Positions 8,355 to 17,853 of a stretch of 64,000 nucleotides of DNA are shown piece after piece. The first letter of the stretch is position 1; the number at the start of each line of letters is the position of its first letter. Made by a program: the position numbers and the translations under genes. The DNA comes from Psychrobacter sp. I-STPA6b (lineage in GTDB: Bacteria > Pseudomonadota > Gammaproteobacteria > Pseudomonadales > Moraxellaceae): the NCBI RefSeq assembly GCF_020662265.1, contig NZ_VEWM01000132.1, positions 1-64,000 on the forward strand, given 5' to 3'. Under the pieces are notes generated by a model, which ran no database searches, was not told the origin of the DNA, and worked only from the letters and a program-made list of their open reading frames with translations.

Positions 8355-8457
8355 GATTTAAGGTTTAGTGATTTGTCAACTTTAGCCAAATAAATTTTTT
8401 CCAAATCAATAATGACTTTTGATATTTTAATTTGCCTGTTAATACTTCATTTAATGA

Positions 8458-8703
8458 CTAATACATCAAATACTCAGCCCTAAAGTCACTATTAAATAAG
8501 CCATATAAAAATAATACAGCCACACCAAACCATGTAATCAAAACATATAGCTTAATTTGCTCGGCATTCCAATCCCAAGCCACCAGACCTACAACAAAAA
8601 CGGATAGCCAGCCTTCAATTCGCTTTGCCCCATCAAAGAAGACTATCCACGCATTGACTATACTAATCAAACAAAATACGAATATCCAAATCAATAAAAG
8701 CAT
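8458..8703 (-). CDS. Small three-helix membrane protein, unknown
   Basis: About 81 residues with three hydrophobic segments separated by short loops (FDGAKRIEGW and WDWNAEQIK). I choose the ATG at 8703 because GGGAG precedes it by seven bases; the frame is open upstream to a TTG at 8730. It lies just downstream of the AI-2E-family permease gene (51-base gap) and may share its transcript. The family is not recognised. Confidence 0.5.
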   Translation of the reverse strand: MLLLIWIFVFCLISIVNAWIVFFDGAKRIEGWLSVFVVGLVAWDWNAEQIKLYVLITWFGVAVLFLYGLFNSDFRAEYLMY

Positions 8704-8754
8704 ATCTGATACTCCCAATAGTATCATCAATCACATTTATAACACTTCCCATTT

Positions 8755-9921
8755 TTATTTATCTGTTTTTTTCACATCATCACTTGCCACAATACCACTG
8801 CCTGCTTGTACATGTGCCAGCATTTGCTCATCATCTAGCACCTTCTCTTTAGGGGCAAAAATCTCATTTTTATGCTGGCTAATCCATTCTCTCCATACTG
8901 CCAGCCCAATCGCTAATACCACAGGTCCAATAAACAAACCCACAAAGCCAAATGCAGTCAAACCACCAAGTACACCTATAAAAATGATGATAAAGGGGAT
9001 TTTGGTTGCCCCACTAATCACAATCGGGCGAATCAAATTATCCACCCAACTAATCACAAAGATACCCCACAGTGCCAAGCCAATACCTTCAGTAGCATGA
9101 CCTTGTGATAGTAGCCATAGCGACACCCCACCCCACGCAAACGGCGTACCAAATGGAATAAGTGCTACTACAAAAGTCATCAAGGTCAGCAAAATCGGAC
9201 TGGGCGCACCTGCAAAAAAGTAACCAACCCCTGCCAGCAGTGCCTGAGCCAATGCTGTCAGACCGATACCATACACCACCGCTTGGGTGGTTGCACCCAC
9301 CGAGTCGATATAATCATCAATACGATTGCCAATGATATTGCGTAGGGCTTGACGAATTTGCTTCACCAGACTCACACCATCACGGTAAAAGAAAAAGAGT
9401 GTCATCAATGCCATACCCAGCTTAGCAAGGCTACTTAGCACCACATCCAATGCCACTTTTCCATAATACAGATGTGAGTTTATCCATGCTTTAAAGGCTG
9501 CCATCGAGCCTTCAGGGTCTTTGTTAATCTCCCATAGAGTGTCTTTAATCTGCTGTCCAATCACTGGTAAGTTTTTAATACTCTCTGGCAAATCCACATA
9601 GCCAACTTTGATACGATGGATTAAAGTCGTATATAAGCTAATTGCCTCTTGTTGCAGTATAAATACTCCAATGACTAATGGCACACCTATCATCAAAGAG
9701 ATAGTGACCGTCATGATAGCGGCACTGAAATCAGGGCTAAACTTAACCTTATGATGAAAAAATTTATAAATTGGAAAGGTTACATACGCTAATATTGCTG
9801 CCCACAATGCAGGCACAATAAAAAATTGTATGACCTGAAAGCATAAAATAAAGAGTGCCACCAATAAGGTAACGGCAAGAAGACGCTGGATAACCAATTC
9901 TTTTGTCCAATGTTCCATCAT
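8755..9921 (-). CDS. AI-2E family transporter (PerM/YdiK type)
   Basis: A 388-residue inner-membrane protein with the AI-2 exporter/PerM layout. Two hydrophobic segments lie at the N-terminus, then a long extracytoplasmic stretch (about residues 70-150). Several helices follow, with the typical GxPxAWGGVSLWLL and FVGLFIGPVVLAIG segments near the C-terminus. Family members have been linked to AI-2 export or to Na+(Li+)/H+ antiport, so the substrate stays open. The start is the ATG-ATG at 9921/9918; the upstream TTG lacks a ribosome site, and the ATG site is also weak. Confidence 0.85.
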   Translation of the reverse strand: MMEHWTKELVIQRLLAVTLLVALFILCFQVIQFFIVPALWAAILAYVTFPIYKFFHHKVKFSPDFSAAIMTVTISLMIGVPLVIGVFILQQEAISLYTTLIHRIKVGYVDLPESIKNLPVIGQQIKDTLWEINKDPEGSMAAFKAWINSHLYYGKVALDVVLSSLAKLGMALMTLFFFYRDGVSLVKQIRQALRNIIGNRIDDYIDSVGATTQAVVYGIGLTALAQALLAGVGYFFAGAPSPILLTLMTFVVALIPFGTPFAWGGVSLWLLSQGHATEGIGLALWGIFVISWVDNLIRPIVISGATKIPFIIIFIGVLGGLTAFGFVGLFIGPVVLAIGLAVWREWISQHKNEIFAPKEKVLDDEQMLAHVQAGSGIVASDDVKKTDK

Positions 9922-10044
9922 AGCTGAGTAGACCAAGCAATTAAAATAAGAGTGGAAGAAGAATAATCATTATGCACTAGGTTTATGAAAATAAATAATA
10001 TCCGCTTGTAACTTTTACTTACATTTTTATAAGTCGATAAAAAT

Positions 10045-10074
10045 AATGCGATACCTGAAACCAGATATCGCATT
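10045..10074 (-). terminator. Terminator of the glyQ-glyS unit
   Basis: On the minus strand a 13-base-pair stem (one G-U pair) with a 4-base loop is followed by ATTATTTTTAT. It lies about 55 bases after the glyS stop. Confidence 0.8.
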
Positions 10075-10128
10075 TTAAAATTCAATAATAAGCACGCTAA
10101 TAATCTATTCGGCTGGTTGACTAACCTC

Positions 10129-12222
10129 CTAAATCTGCAATTCACCCACATCAGCAACTGTTAAGAATAACGCACGGACCTGCTTGAGCAGAGCCAAACG
10201 ATTGGCTTTTAGCTGGGCATCGTCTGTATTGACCATCACATTATCGAAAAACTCGGTAAGTGGCTCGGCAAGCTGAGTCAAAGTTTGCAGAATTTGACGA
10301 TAATCGGCAGTTTCTAACAAGGGATTAAGCGTTTGCTGAGCCGTCACAACTGCTTGATATAAGTTTTGCTCGGCAGTTTCATTAAGCAAATCGGCATTAA
10401 CACTGTCCGCTACTTCAACATCAGCTTTTGCCAAGATATTGGCAACGCGTTTGTTATTTTCAGCAAGAGTTGCCGCTTGAGGTAGCTCACGGAAGGCTTG
10501 TACCGCACGAATACGCTGGTCAAAATCTAGTGGCATATGTGGGTTAATCGCTTGTACCGCTTGAATGGTATCCACGCTTACGCCTTGCTCGGTATACATC
10601 GCCCGATAGCGAGAATTGATAAACTCCATCACATTGGTAAAGGTCTCACCCATCTTAGACACTTTATTATCGCCATCAGCGTTATAATTTTTGATGGCTT
10701 GCTCTATCAAACTCACCAAGTTAATAGGTAGCTTGTTTTCAATCAAAATACGCAACACACCAATAGCAGAACGACGTAAACTAAACGGGTCTTTTGAGCC
10801 TGTCGGCGCTTGGTCAATGGCAAAAATCCCCACCAAGGTATCAATACGGTCAGCCAGTGCCAAGCAAATACCAATCGGTGTTTGTGGCAGTTTATCACCA
10901 CTAAAGCGGGGCAAATACTGCTCTTCGATACTATCTGCAATCGCAGTTGGCTCGCCATTTAATCGCGCATAATAAGTACCTGCCACCCCTTGTAGTTCAG
11001 GGAATTCACCGACCAAGCTACTTGCCAAATCCGCTTTGGATAAAATACCAGCTCGCGTCGCTTGTTCAACGTCAATATCTTTACCTTGCTCTTTAAGCAG
11101 GGTAGCGATAAATGCTGATAATTTGGCGATACGTTCTGATTTTTGCCAAATTGTACCCAGTTGGTCTTGGAAAACACGATTTTTTAGGTTTTCAGTTAAG
11201 GCAAATAGGGGCTGTTTTTGGTCTTGTAAAAAGAAAAACTCCGCATCCGCCAAACGAGGACGTACGACTTTTTCATTTCCTGCAACCACTTGGCTTGGGT
11301 CTTTGGATTCAATGTTACTGATAAAGATAAAATAAGGTTGCAGTTTGCCATCATTGTCAGTCAAGCAAAAATATTTTTGGTCAGCTTGCATGGTCGAAAT
11401 CAATGCCTCTTGTGGCACTTGCAAAAACCGCTCTTCAAAACTGGCTCGCAGGGCAACTGGTAAATCAACCAATGCAGTGACTTCATCCAGCAAATCTTGG
11501 GGCATGATGGCGGTAGCATTGACTTCACCTGCCAACTTATTAACTTGTTCAACAATCATCTGTTGGCGTTTGTCAAAATCGGCAATCACTTTGGCAGAAT
11601 CAAGCACACTCTCATAATCTTTAGCGTGAGTGATTTCGGACTTATCTGCTGAGTGGAAACGATGACCTAATGTATTGTTATCTGCTTTTAACCCCTGAAT
11701 GGTGGCATCAATCACTTTATCATCTTGCATCAATACCAACCATTTCACAGGACGCACAAATTCTTCTCTACTTGCCCCCGAACGCATACGCTTAGCGATG
11801 GGCAATGTATCAAGGGCTTTTTGGAAAATGGCAGGCAACAGCTCGGTGACTGCTTGTCCATGAATGGTCTGCTCATAACCAATATAGTCACCTTTGTCGG
11901 TATTGATGGTAATCAGCTCACTAACATCAATACCCAAACCTTGAGCAAAACCCTGTGCTGCTCGGGTAGGATTTCCTTCGCTATCATAAGCCGCTTTTAA
12001 TGCAGGACCTCTTTTTTGCTCTACTCTATCAGGTTGTTTATCAGCAATGCCTTCAATTTGAATGGCAAGCCGTCTTGGGGCAGCAAAGGCTTTAAGCGTT
12101 TGGTAACTAATATCAGCGTCTTTAAGTTGCATCTCAACGCTTGATTGTAAAGCATCACGTAATGGTTTTAGGCTTTTAGGTGGCAACTCTTCACAGCCAA
12201 GTTCAAATAAAATGGTGGTCAT
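10129..12222 (-). CDS. glyS: Glycine-tRNA ligase beta subunit
   Basis: The 697-residue beta subunit of the bacterial alpha2beta2 glycyl-tRNA synthetase. It begins with the typical TILFELGCEELPPKSL and runs through the HD-like domain (GILSKADLASSLVGEFPELQ region) to the C-terminal DALR-type anticodon-binding helices (FFDNVMVN). It binds tRNA(Gly), while the alpha subunit carries the catalytic site. It lies 75 bases downstream of glyQ on the same strand, and a shared terminator follows. Length is normal. Confidence 0.97.
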   Translation of the reverse strand: MTTILFELGCEELPPKSLKPLRDALQSSVEMQLKDADISYQTLKAFAAPRRLAIQIEGIADKQPDRVEQKRGPALKAAYDSEGNPTRAAQGFAQGLGIDVSELITINTDKGDYIGYEQTIHGQAVTELLPAIFQKALDTLPIAKRMRSGASREEFVRPVKWLVLMQDDKVIDATIQGLKADNNTLGHRFHSADKSEITHAKDYESVLDSAKVIADFDKRQQMIVEQVNKLAGEVNATAIMPQDLLDEVTALVDLPVALRASFEERFLQVPQEALISTMQADQKYFCLTDNDGKLQPYFIFISNIESKDPSQVVAGNEKVVRPRLADAEFFFLQDQKQPLFALTENLKNRVFQDQLGTIWQKSERIAKLSAFIATLLKEQGKDIDVEQATRAGILSKADLASSLVGEFPELQGVAGTYYARLNGEPTAIADSIEEQYLPRFSGDKLPQTPIGICLALADRIDTLVGIFAIDQAPTGSKDPFSLRRSAIGVLRILIENKLPINLVSLIEQAIKNYNADGDNKVSKMGETFTNVMEFINSRYRAMYTEQGVSVDTIQAVQAINPHMPLDFDQRIRAVQAFRELPQAATLAENNKRVANILAKADVEVADSVNADLLNETAEQNLYQAVVTAQQTLNPLLETADYRQILQTLTQLAEPLTEFFDNVMVNTDDAQLKANRLALLKQVRALFLTVADVGELQI

Positions 12223-12297
12223 GGGATTCTCTATTTATATTCGTATATCGGTTCAATAGGTCAGTTAAAAACATCAATAATGCGTCATTTCTCTACT

Positions 12298-13242
12298 TTA
12301 TTTTTCTGGCTCAGCCTCTGTATCCTTTGGCAAATATTTTTTCAAAGCTTCTTCTCGATGAGCCTCATCTGCCAATGGGAAGCCAAGTTTTGCCCGAGCC
12401 TCAACATAGCCTAACGCCACTTTGCGAGCCAGTGTACGCACACGTAAAATAAAACGCTGACGCTCTGTCACCGAAATTGCCCCACGAGCGTCTAATAAAT
12501 TAAAAGTATGGCTGGCTTTTAGTACCATCTCATATGCAGGTAATGGTAGCCCTTCTAATACTAACTTATCTGCTTGCTGTTCATAGAAATCAAACAGCTC
12601 AAACATCTTCGCTACATCAGCATGTTCAAAGTTATAGGTTGATTGCTCCACTTCGTTTTGGTGGAACACATCGCCATAAGTTACCGTACCAAACTGACCA
12701 TCTGTCCATACAAGGTCATACACACTATCCACACCTTGAATATACATCGCCAGACGCTCTAGCCCGTAGGTAATCTCACCTGTAACTGGGAAACATTCAA
12801 TACCGCCGACTTGCTGGAAATAAGTAAATTGGGTCACTTCCATACCATTAAGCCATACTTCCCAACCAAGCCCCCACGCACCAAGCGTTGGTGATTCCCA
12901 GTTGTCTTCGACAAAACGGATATCATGGGTCAATGGGTCAATGCCCAATGCCTGTAATGAGCCTAAATACAGCTCTTGAATGTCAGGTGGATTTGGTTTT
13001 AGGACAACCTGAAACTGGTAATAATGCTGCAAACGATTGGGGTTATCACCATAGCGTCCATCAGTGGGACGACGTGACGGCTGCACATAGGCAGCGTTCC
13101 AGATTTCAGGACCTAATGAGCGCAGAAAAGTCGCAGTATGAAATGTGCCTGCGCCCATTTCCATATCATAGGGTTGTAGTACCACACAGCCTTTATCAGC
13201 CCAGTAAGATTGTAAGGTTAAGATAATTTCTTGAAAGGTCAT
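12298..13242 (-). CDS. glyQ: Glycine-tRNA ligase alpha subunit
   Basis: The 314-residue catalytic alpha subunit, a class II synthetase. It begins [19 protein letters not shown], and the [18 protein letters not shown] segment at about residues 33-50 marks the family. I place the start at the ATG at 13242; the frame is open 22 codons further upstream, but those residues do not resemble GlyQ. The last 15 or so residues (DTEAEPEK end) form a short acidic tail. glyS follows on the same strand. Confidence 0.97.
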   Translation of the reverse strand: MTFQEIILTLQSYWADKGCVVLQPYDMEMGAGTFHTATFLRSLGPEIWNAAYVQPSRRPTDGRYGDNPNRLQHYYQFQVVLKPNPPDIQELYLGSLQALGIDPLTHDIRFVEDNWESPTLGAWGLGWEVWLNGMEVTQFTYFQQVGGIECFPVTGEITYGLERLAMYIQGVDSVYDLVWTDGQFGTVTYGDVFHQNEVEQSTYNFEHADVAKMFELFDFYEQQADKLVLEGLPLPAYEMVLKASHTFNLLDARGAISVTERQRFILRVRTLARKVALGYVEARAKLGFPLADEAHREEALKKYLPKDTEAEPEK

Positions 13243-13584
13243 AGCATTGCCATTATAAGATTTAGATAATTGAAGAGAATACCAGTGCCAACTGTCTACT
13301 AATAACACCCAAACTATCTGGTCTATCAGAGAAATCTACACGTATTTTTTAAATTGCAATTTTAGTTGCCCACCTTACTAAAAAATAGCAATTTTATCCA
13401 TACCTTCTCTCAACTTTTCCACAACTCTGGCAAGTTATTGGATAAAAAAATACCCAGACGGGTTAGCATCTGGGCAGGAGGAAACATGTATCAACAAAAA
13501 TTGCTCTAATTTTTATTGATATAATCCAGAGAAACTAAATCTTTAAAAGATTTAATCTTTAAAGACGTAGGAAGCTTAGGAATC
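13243..13584. other. Gene-free gap upstream of glyQ
   Basis: This 342-base stretch holds the PspC-gene terminator at 13453-13474 and, presumably, the glyQ promoter. I see no T-box or other riboswitch architecture. A 7-codon frame (13486-13509) behind GGAGG on the plus strand leads to no gene. Confidence 0.5.
13453..13474 (-). terminator. Terminator downstream of the PspC-domain gene
   Basis: CCCAGA (13453-13458) pairs with TCTGGG (13469-13474) around ten bases. On the minus strand the hairpin is followed by TATTTTTTT, about 110 bases after the PspC gene stop. Confidence 0.75.
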
Positions 13585-13803
13585 TTAGGAAGATTGGTAA
13601 GATGCAGGTGTTGCATTAGGCATCACAAGCCATAGTATCAGGTAAATTAAAATACCGGGTACAGCAGCACTTGCACAAGAAATCACAACAAATAAAATCC
13701 GCGTGGCAGTTGGTGACCAGCCAAAATATTCTGCAATACCACCCATTACACCAGCAATCATACGATGTTGGCGAGAGCGATGTAACTTAACCAGTCTGTT
13801 CAT
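13585..13803 (-). CDS. PspC-domain membrane protein
   Basis: A 72-residue protein with a PspC domain: basic N-terminus (NRLVKLHRSRQHRM), the IAGVMGGIAEYFGW core and one long hydrophobic helix (about residues 35-62). PspC proteins sit in the inner membrane and respond to envelope stress in enterobacteria. Here there is no pspA, pspB or pspF nearby, so the stand-alone role is unknown. It has a strong ribosome site, AGGAGACCATA before the ATG. Confidence 0.88.
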   Translation of the reverse strand: MNRLVKLHRSRQHRMIAGVMGGIAEYFGWSPTATRILFVVISCASAAVPGILIYLILWLVMPNATPASYQSS

Positions 13804-14140
13804 TATGGTCTCCTAAAAAATCCATGATAAAGGGTTAAAGGATAATGTCATATTCTTATAAACTGATATAAGGGGGTGGTCTGTTATTTTCAATCATTGG
13901 CATGATTATAAAGGTTATTTATTACTCATTATTACTAAAACTGTACACTATTTACTCAAAGTTTGTCATGTTATGCTAACTTAGCTTACATCAATCTATC
14001 CTTGCCTCCTTATAACCTATTGATTTAAGAAAAGATATTTCAAAATATTTCAGGGGGAATTATTTTTCATTTATAATTAAGTATTTATTATAAATAATAA
14101 TAAAAAGACAATGATAATTATAAGCTAGGATAGCAAAACT
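13804..14140. other. Divergent AT-rich intergenic region
   Basis: A 337-base gap between the PspC gene (left, minus) and an unknown membrane gene (right, plus). It must carry both promoters. I see no repeat, RNA gene or clear operator. Confidence 0.5.
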
Positions 14141-15232
14141 ATGTCAACATACCCAACCATACCTGATAATAAGCCTAAGACCACACGGTATGCTAAGCAA
14201 CATTATAATTATCATTCAATAGTTTTTTTGCTTACCATGCTATATCTGCAAAAAGATACCACACAATTTTTATTTATGGCTTTGTTAAATAAACTACAGC
14301 ATGGTACATGGTGGGCTTGGTTACTACTTATCATATACGGTTGGCATATTGGAGCGAAGGGGTATTGGCAGTTAAGTGCAGATAGGCTCAGTTATTACTT
14401 TGGACATGTTCGATTAAAGAGTATGCCACTGACTCATACACCACCACCTTCTATTGAGATTGAACCAAATAAAGATGGTACGCAATATGTATGTATTTAT
14501 CAGCACCGTGATGATATGTTTGTCTCAGGCTATCAGGTTTTAAAGTTTCATATTTCAACAGGTGAATGTCACTATCTACCACAGTTAATCGAAGATCTAC
14601 GGCAACGAATACCAAATATTGATATTAAAGGTAAATTTGACTGCACTCCAGATATTACCCAAATTAAGTATTATGATAAAAAATTAAAATGGGCAGTTAG
14701 GGTCAATCAGTTATTAGTCGTTTTATTACTACTGTCCATATTTGCCAAACAAATGGTACATATTAACTATCAATCATGGGGACTTTTAGTCTTTGTTCTT
14801 TTATCATCAATTGCTGCAACTGCTGTCAAAAAGTCGTATAAAAACACCCCCCTTGAGCAGCTAAAAACTATGACCATATCTCTATGGTACTCATTAACTC
14901 CCGCACTATTATTTTTACTAATGACCAATATTGTGATGCTCATCAATGAGTATCAAGTCACACAAGAACAGTTACCTACAACAACCATCACAGCGACACT
15001 AGAAAGCCAAAATATATCATTCAACTATCAACATTGGGATAGTGAACAGTTGCCATTAATGCCAAAATATTTTACTGTCTATAGTCAGCATCTCAATTTT
15101 TCATTACAAAAAAAACAATCTTATCCAGTGACGCTTTATCAAGGCTATCTGGGGGATTATGTCATATCTCCTGTATCGTTAGCCCAAACAAATGTCGTGC
15201 AAACTTCATTGATGCAAACAAAGACAGAATGA
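14141..15232 (+). CDS. Uncharacterised membrane protein, paralog of the 5.7 kb gene
   Basis: A 363-residue protein. Two hydrophobic segments lie in the first 80 residues, then a soluble region (about 85-180). A second hydrophobic block (about 185-275) precedes a soluble C-terminal domain containing YPVTLYQGYLGDYVISP. The layout and this motif match the 5660-6769 product. Both are isolated genes in AT-rich surroundings. The family is unknown; neither an enzyme motif nor a transporter signature is visible. Confidence 0.65.
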   Translation: MSTYPTIPDNKPKTTRYAKQHYNYHSIVFLLTMLYLQKDTTQFLFMALLNKLQHGTWWAWLLLIIYGWHIGAKGYWQLSADRLSYYFGHVRLKSMPLTHTPPPSIEIEPNKDGTQYVCIYQHRDDMFVSGYQVLKFHISTGECHYLPQLIEDLRQRIPNIDIKGKFDCTPDITQIKYYDKKLKWAVRVNQLLVVLLLLSIFAKQMVHINYQSWGLLVFVLLSSIAATAVKKSYKNTPLEQLKTMTISLWYSLTPALLFLLMTNIVMLINEYQVTQEQLPTTTITATLESQNISFNYQHWDSEQLPLMPKYFTVYSQHLNFSLQKKQSYPVTLYQGYLGDYVISPVSLAQTNVVQTSLMQTKTE

Positions 15233-15402
15233 AAAAACACCATTTGAAAACTATACCTCTAAAAACATCAAAAATAATGATATAGTCAATTGATAACAAT
15301 ATTTGCAAACAACATATTGATAATATCCGTCACTTCTAAAAGCCAACTTATACAAGTACGTTTAGAAATAATCATCAGCACTACAATCATAGGAACAACC
15401 AT

Positions 15403-16455
15403 ATGCAAACCACAGGATTAATGATTGGACATTTTGAGCCGTTTCATCTTGGGCAAATGCGTAGTATTTTACATGCCTCTGGTCAAGTACAAACTTTACA
15501 TGTCATTATCACTCCTCACCCTGCCCCCAATCCTAACTATCCTGTGACCCTACAGGATAAAGCGCGCTGGCTACAGCTTGCCTGTGCCAATCTACCCTTT
15601 ATCCAAATTCACACCAGTGACGAAATTACACTACCTGTGCATGACCGCTTTGATACGGCACATATTGATATACATAAAAGTAATGCCAAACTTAAACATC
15701 TCTTTTCTGCACTACCAATTACCGAAGAGCAGGCGACTGATGCTGTCTTATTCGTTGCCGAAAACCACCCTTTAGCACAAGCATCACAATATACCGACTT
15801 ATACTTACCCATTGCCAGCACACCGCTACAACCAAACTTTAACTCATTTGATATTGCTCAAAACCCGATTGCACATTGGGACAAAATTCACCCTGAAGCT
15901 CGCTATAATTACACCAGAACAGTTGCCATAGTGGGTGGTGAAAGCTCAGGCAAAACGACTCTGCTACATAAGCTGGCAAACTACTATGGTGCAAGCTACG
16001 CATTAGAAATGGGACGTTTGTATGTCAATACAGACTTGGGTGGCAGTGAAATTGGACTACAATATAGTGACTATGCACCCATTACTCTTGACCATGCCGA
16101 AGCAGTACGAATGGCTAAATATCGTGCGCCTGCGCCTGTCACACTTGTTGATACGGATTTTGTTACCACACAGGCATTTTGTGAGGAATATGAAGGACGT
16201 ACTCACCCTTTTGTCAGTGCATGTATTGATGAGTTTCGCTTTGACCATACCCTATTTTTAGCCAATAACACGCCTTGGGTTGCTGATGGTATGCGCTCAT
16301 TAGGTAACACAGATGCTCGTGAGCGTTTTGAGGCACGTTTGAGTGAGATTTTTGCACGCCATCAAATAGAGCCATATCGTATCAGTAGCCCTGACTATGA
16401 TGAGCGTTATCAACAAGCCATCGCTTATATTGATAGTCACGTTTACCATCGCTAA
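15403..16455 (+). CDS. nadR: NadR-type NMN adenylyltransferase / ribosylnicotinamide kinase
   Basis: A 350-residue two-domain enzyme of NAD salvage. Residues 1-165 form a nucleotidyltransferase domain starting GLMIGHFEPFHLGQ. Residues 170-350 are a ribosylnicotinamide kinase with Walker A GGESSGKTT (about 178-186), then LGGSEIGLQYSDY, VDTDFVTTQAFC and WVADGMRSLG, closely like Haemophilus NadR. The DNA-binding domain of enterobacterial NadR is absent. The nucleotidyltransferase HxGH motif reads HLGQ, so its second His is Gln at residue 18. pnuC follows, so the pair would import nicotinamide riboside and convert it to NAD. Confidence 0.93.
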   Translation: MQTTGLMIGHFEPFHLGQMRSILHASGQVQTLHVIITPHPAPNPNYPVTLQDKARWLQLACANLPFIQIHTSDEITLPVHDRFDTAHIDIHKSNAKLKHLFSALPITEEQATDAVLFVAENHPLAQASQYTDLYLPIASTPLQPNFNSFDIAQNPIAHWDKIHPEARYNYTRTVAIVGGESSGKTTLLHKLANYYGASYALEMGRLYVNTDLGGSEIGLQYSDYAPITLDHAEAVRMAKYRAPAPVTLVDTDFVTTQAFCEEYEGRTHPFVSACIDEFRFDHTLFLANNTPWVADGMRSLGNTDARERFEARLSEIFARHQIEPYRISSPDYDERYQQAIAYIDSHVYHR

Positions 16456-16554
16456 CATGATAATTGCTGTTAATTTTTTATAGTTTGCTATTATTCAATT
16501 TAACATTAAATAAAGTCAGCTCTTATTATTAACACCAATATAGCGAGGACGCAG

Positions 16555-17280
16555 ATGCGTATTAAACTATTAGATAACATTACTGGAAAATGGGCTGTAC
16601 ATTGGACGATTGGCTGGTTTATCGCTGGTGTTATCGCTCTATCAACAGGATTTTGGAAGTTTACACAACATACAGGATTAGACTGGTTTTATTTGGGTGT
16701 ATCTTTTATTGGTCTGTTATGCGTGGTATCGCTGTCATTTCGTAAAAACATTCTGGGCAATGGTCTGGGATTATTAGCAAATATTGGTGAAATTATCGTC
16801 CAGTTTACTTCTGGTGCGGTCGGCTTGATGCTAACACCAGCATTTAACTCAACCACCCATGTGGCGGGGCTATTTTATTGGAGTAAGCACAGCGATGGTG
16901 ACGGACAGATGATACCGCAATCTGCCAATAAGCTGGTGTGGTTAGTAACCATTGCCTTTATTGTGATTGGACTGTTCTTATTTCCCTATATTAATCAGTT
17001 AATGGATCAGTATCAGTTTTTAAATATTGATAATGACCAGTTTTATTGGATAAATGTCGCCGCCTTTGTGGTTGCCATTACTGCACAAGCAACTATGATT
17101 ATGCGTTATGCCTTTAGTTGGTGGCTATGGATTATCTCTAATGTGATATGGCTATCGGTTAACTTGATTACAGGTAATTATATTTTTGCGATTCAAACCA
17201 TGGTATATCAGGTTAATGCCATTGTGGGGTTATATGAATGGTATCGTAATGAGCAAGATGATAGCGAAATACTAGCCTAG
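16555..17280 (+). CDS. pnuC: Nicotinamide riboside transporter PnuC
   Basis: A 241-residue inner-membrane protein of the PnuC family with about seven hydrophobic segments. Aromatic-rich helices such as FSWWLWIISNVIWL (about residues 183-196) carry the substrate-binding Trp/Asn pattern. It lets nicotinamide riboside enter by facilitated diffusion, trapped by the NadR kinase encoded 100 bases upstream. It has a good ribosome site (GAGGACGCAG before the ATG). The last residues are acidic and cytoplasmic. Confidence 0.93.
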   Translation: MRIKLLDNITGKWAVHWTIGWFIAGVIALSTGFWKFTQHTGLDWFYLGVSFIGLLCVVSLSFRKNILGNGLGLLANIGEIIVQFTSGAVGLMLTPAFNSTTHVAGLFYWSKHSDGDGQMIPQSANKLVWLVTIAFIVIGLFLFPYINQLMDQYQFLNIDNDQFYWINVAAFVVAITAQATMIMRYAFSWWLWIISNVIWLSVNLITGNYIFAIQTMVYQVNAIVGLYEWYRNEQDDSEILA

Positions 17281-17340
17281 ACCAGCCTAAGCTCTATTGA
17301 ACATTAACTCATTTAATTATCCATATATCCATATATTAAC

Positions 17341-17391
17341 AAGGAGGTTAATATGGCTCGTTCATTTTTCAAATCAAAACGCTCCGCTTGA
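17341..17391 (+). promoter_or_regulatory. Perfect Shine-Dalgarno and out-of-frame 12-codon ORF
   Basis: AAGGAGG (17341-17347) sits five bases before ATG 17353, the best ribosome site in this part of the window. The frame reads MARSFFKSKRSA and stops at TGA (17389-17391). A +1 shift at GCT-TGA would enter the Mpo1-like frame exactly at its conserved EQW. Confidence 0.7.
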
Positions 17392-17785
17392 GCAGTGGCT
17401 AGCAGACTATGCACTCAGCCATCAACACCCCATCAATAAAAAAATCCACTGGGTTTGTGTCCCTGTCATCTTTACTTGTATTGCTGGCATGTCAGTTTCA
17501 TTTTCTGTTTGGTTAACACTGATACTCGCTGCACTGGTATTATTGTTTTATATTCGCCTATCCACACCTTTATTTTTAGCAATGGGCATTTTTATGTCTT
17601 TGTGTCTATTGCTTATTACCCTACTACCTGTAGGGTTTAAGTTTTGGGCAGCATTGTTTGTGGTGGCTTGGATTGGTCAATTTATTGGACATAAGATAGA
17701 AGGAAAAAAGCCTTCTTTTTTTGAGGATTTACAGTTTTTACTTATTGGTCCTGCATGGTTGGCAGACTCCATCATAAACTCATGA
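17353..17785 (+). CDS. Mpo1/DUF962-like membrane protein with a frameshifted start
   Basis: The in-frame coding sequence from about 17380 to 17785 encodes a DUF962/Mpo1-like protein. It shows EQWLADYALSHQHPINKKIHW at the N-terminus, then three or four membrane helices and the conserved GHKIEGKKPSFFEDLQFLLIGP block. The yeast family member is an Fe(II)-dependent dioxygenase in fatty-acid alpha-oxidation; the bacterial function is unproven. There is no in-frame ATG before the conserved part. The only good start (ATG 17353 behind AAGGAGG) opens a 12-codon frame one base out of register, ending at TGA 17389-17391. The open frame itself runs from a TTG at 17297. Confidence 0.7.
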
Positions 17786-17853
17786 TGAAGTCATACCAGT
17801 ATTTAGGGTAAATCAAAGCAACATTAATTATAAAAGACATGAGTCCTCATAAA

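Noticed and set aside
10537..12000. Several open frames antisense to glyS (and similar ones antisense to parC, gltB, kefB-like and pilQ)
   Set aside because: They are shadows of strongly coding genes, with no ribosome sites and no protein-like conservation.
13486..13509. Seven-codon ORF (MYQQKLL) behind a GGAGG site on the plus strand
   Set aside because: It leads to no plus-strand gene, overlaps the terminator flank of the convergent PspC gene, and is short enough to be chance.
13243..13584. T-box or glycine riboswitch upstream of glyQ
   Set aside because: No specifier stem, T-box core or glycine-aptamer motifs are visible, and T-boxes are not expected in this group.
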